A DNA stretch of 64,000 bases from positions 1,181,571 through 1,245,570 of the forward strand of contig NZ_NIHB01000001.1 of NCBI RefSeq assembly GCF_002591915.1, given 5' to 3'. The DNA is from Marinicella litoralis. GTDB lineage: Bacteria > Pseudomonadota > Gammaproteobacteria > Xanthomonadales > Marinicellaceae. The translations under genes and the position numbers were made by a program. The notes under the pieces were generated by a model, which had not been told where the DNA came from, searched no databases, and was given only the letters and a program-made list of their open reading frames with translations. Positions 63,427 to 64,000 of the stretch are shown in pieces; positions within the stretch are counted from its first letter, which is position 1; every line of letters starts with the position of its first letter.

Positions 63427-63547
63427 TACAATACTTACATTTGCTGCTGTGCTCGTTCTGAATGAAGTGGAAGTTGTCATCCTGAGGTCAGGTAATGAAG
63501 TTCATGCGATTTAGCCGAAGGTTAAGAAGCGTGAAGGGAGTGCCGTA
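63427..63547. repeat. Direct repeat copy A
   Basis: It begins TACAATACTTACATTT and ends GGGAGTGCCGTA. It matches copy B with a few differences near base 17-29 and identity over the last 95 bases or so. Confidence 0.9.
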
Positions 63548-63699
63548 GGCCGTGTAGCCGAAGGATCTCATGAAGTTGGTATGGGCTAATTGTTTACCAT
63601 TGCGTGGGCTGTTGGAGATTCTTCGATTCCGCCCTTAAAGGGCCTGCTTTTGGCTTCGCTGCACTCAGAATGACAGCGCCTTGTCGAACAGTCAGGTAG

Positions 63700-63716
63700 G
63701 ATGGGCTCTGCCCATC
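63700..63716. repeat. Short palindrome GATGGGC-N3-GCCCATC
   Basis: GATGGGC and GCCCATC form a perfect 7-base inverted pair around TCT, preceded by GGTAG. A sister copy is at 63845-63861. Confidence 0.8.
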
Positions 63717-63844
63717 AAAAATTTATCAAACACCAAAGCTATATCACGCTGAATATATGCCAAACTATTGAATAGTTTTTTTAAATAGGTATGTTATTAA
63801 TGCGATGGTTTATTATCTGAAGTCATCAAATTTAACCCGTTATA

Positions 63845-63861
63845 GATGGGCATAGCCCATC
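63845..63861. repeat. Short palindrome GATGGGC-N3-GCCCATC, second copy
   Basis: Same 7-base arms as the copy at 63700, around ATA, followed by CTAC. The half-site GCCCATCCTAC also occurs at about 63419, before direct repeat copy A. Confidence 0.8.
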
Positions 63862-63880
63862 CTACAATTATTACATTTCC

Positions 63881-64000
63881 TACAATACTTACATTTACCG
63901 CTGTCTCGTTCTGAATGAAGTGGAAGTTGTCATCCTGAGGTCAGGTAATGAAGTTCATGCGATTTAGCCGAAGGTTAAGAAGCGTGAAGGGAGTGCCGTA
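63881..64000. repeat. Direct repeat copy B (runs off the window)
   Basis: This is the second copy of the repeat at 63427-63547, in the same orientation, 454 bases downstream, cut by the window end at GTGCCGTA. Confidence 0.9.

Larger units (their letters stand above)
63263..64000. other. Repeat-rich intergenic region at the window end
   Basis: No gene is seen in these 738 bases. They hold two copies of a roughly 120-base direct repeat, two short GATGGGC palindromes and a stretch (about 63611-63675) resembling interspersed repeats with the pattern GATTCTTCGATTCCGCCC and TTCGCTGCACTCAGAATGAC. The A+T-rich part just after 63300 is likely the FG-GAP gene's upstream region. Confidence 0.7.

Overview
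The window reads as chromosomal DNA of a marine-type, A+T-leaning gammaproteobacterium. The housekeeping proteins (MnmG, RsmG, ParA/ParB, TtcA, TsaB, RimI, GTP-type PEP carboxykinase) are gammaproteobacterial in style. The many secreted proteins ending in an F-[SA]-x-G-F-[DE] tail or an IPTL-like anchor make me think of a Marinicella-like member of the Lysobacterales. That placement is inference from recognition, not a search.

Region 1 (1-2144) is the integrase-proximal end of a chromosomal integron. The first 71 bases are the start of an integron integrase gene read leftwards. An attI-like region follows, then cassettes read rightwards. Two attC sites are clear (657-713 and 2050-2144), and each R'' box is the exact complement of the first bases of its own cassette. 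Cassette proteins are two small membrane proteins and a DUF4279 protein. A palindromic interspersed repeat and about 670 bases without a recognisable gene lie between them.

Region 2 (2.3-24.4 kb) holds mostly chromosomal genes: DUF1428, DUF2306 and ACT-domain proteins, mnmG, an aldehyde dehydrogenase with small membrane proteins, a stand-alone PycTM/DUF5706-like protein, an SO_0444-type metal permease, a Bcr/CflA MFS pump and a GGDEF-EAL protein with a broken GGDEF. It also has a molybdenum hydroxylase locus (MocA-like and XdhC-like genes divergent from a 2Fe-2S subunit and a Tat-exported molybdopterin subunit), a flavin reductase, an M1 aminopeptidase lipoprotein, tRNA-Asp and a long-form GAPDH.

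Region 3 (24.6-38.3 kb) has a DUF937 protein, a DUF1631-PilZ pair, an L-isoaspartyl methyltransferase-like gene with tolC, rsmG-parA-parB, pckG, a large secreted nuclease and rimI.

Region 4 (38.5-46.6 kb) is a complete cyanophycin operon: isoaspartyl dipeptidase, cyanophycinase, cyanophycin synthetase and a second Mur-ligase-type synthetase-like protein without an ATP-grasp domain. mgtE follows. Together these could store nitrogen as Asp-Arg polymer and recover the amino acids.

Region 5 (46.6-64 kb) has tsaB, an M23 peptidase, a 1506-residue repeat protein with an IPTL-like anchor, ttcA, a TraB-like protein, a DUF1800-DUF1501 pair, a two-domain cupredoxin, a MoxR-VWA pair, moaB and an FG-GAP protein. 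It ends in a repeat-rich intergenic region that runs off the window.

The most intriguing signal is the shared C-terminal tail on four otherwise unrelated exported proteins, which looks like a sorting tag I cannot assign to a named class. Next come the integron end and the double-synthetase cyanophycin operon.
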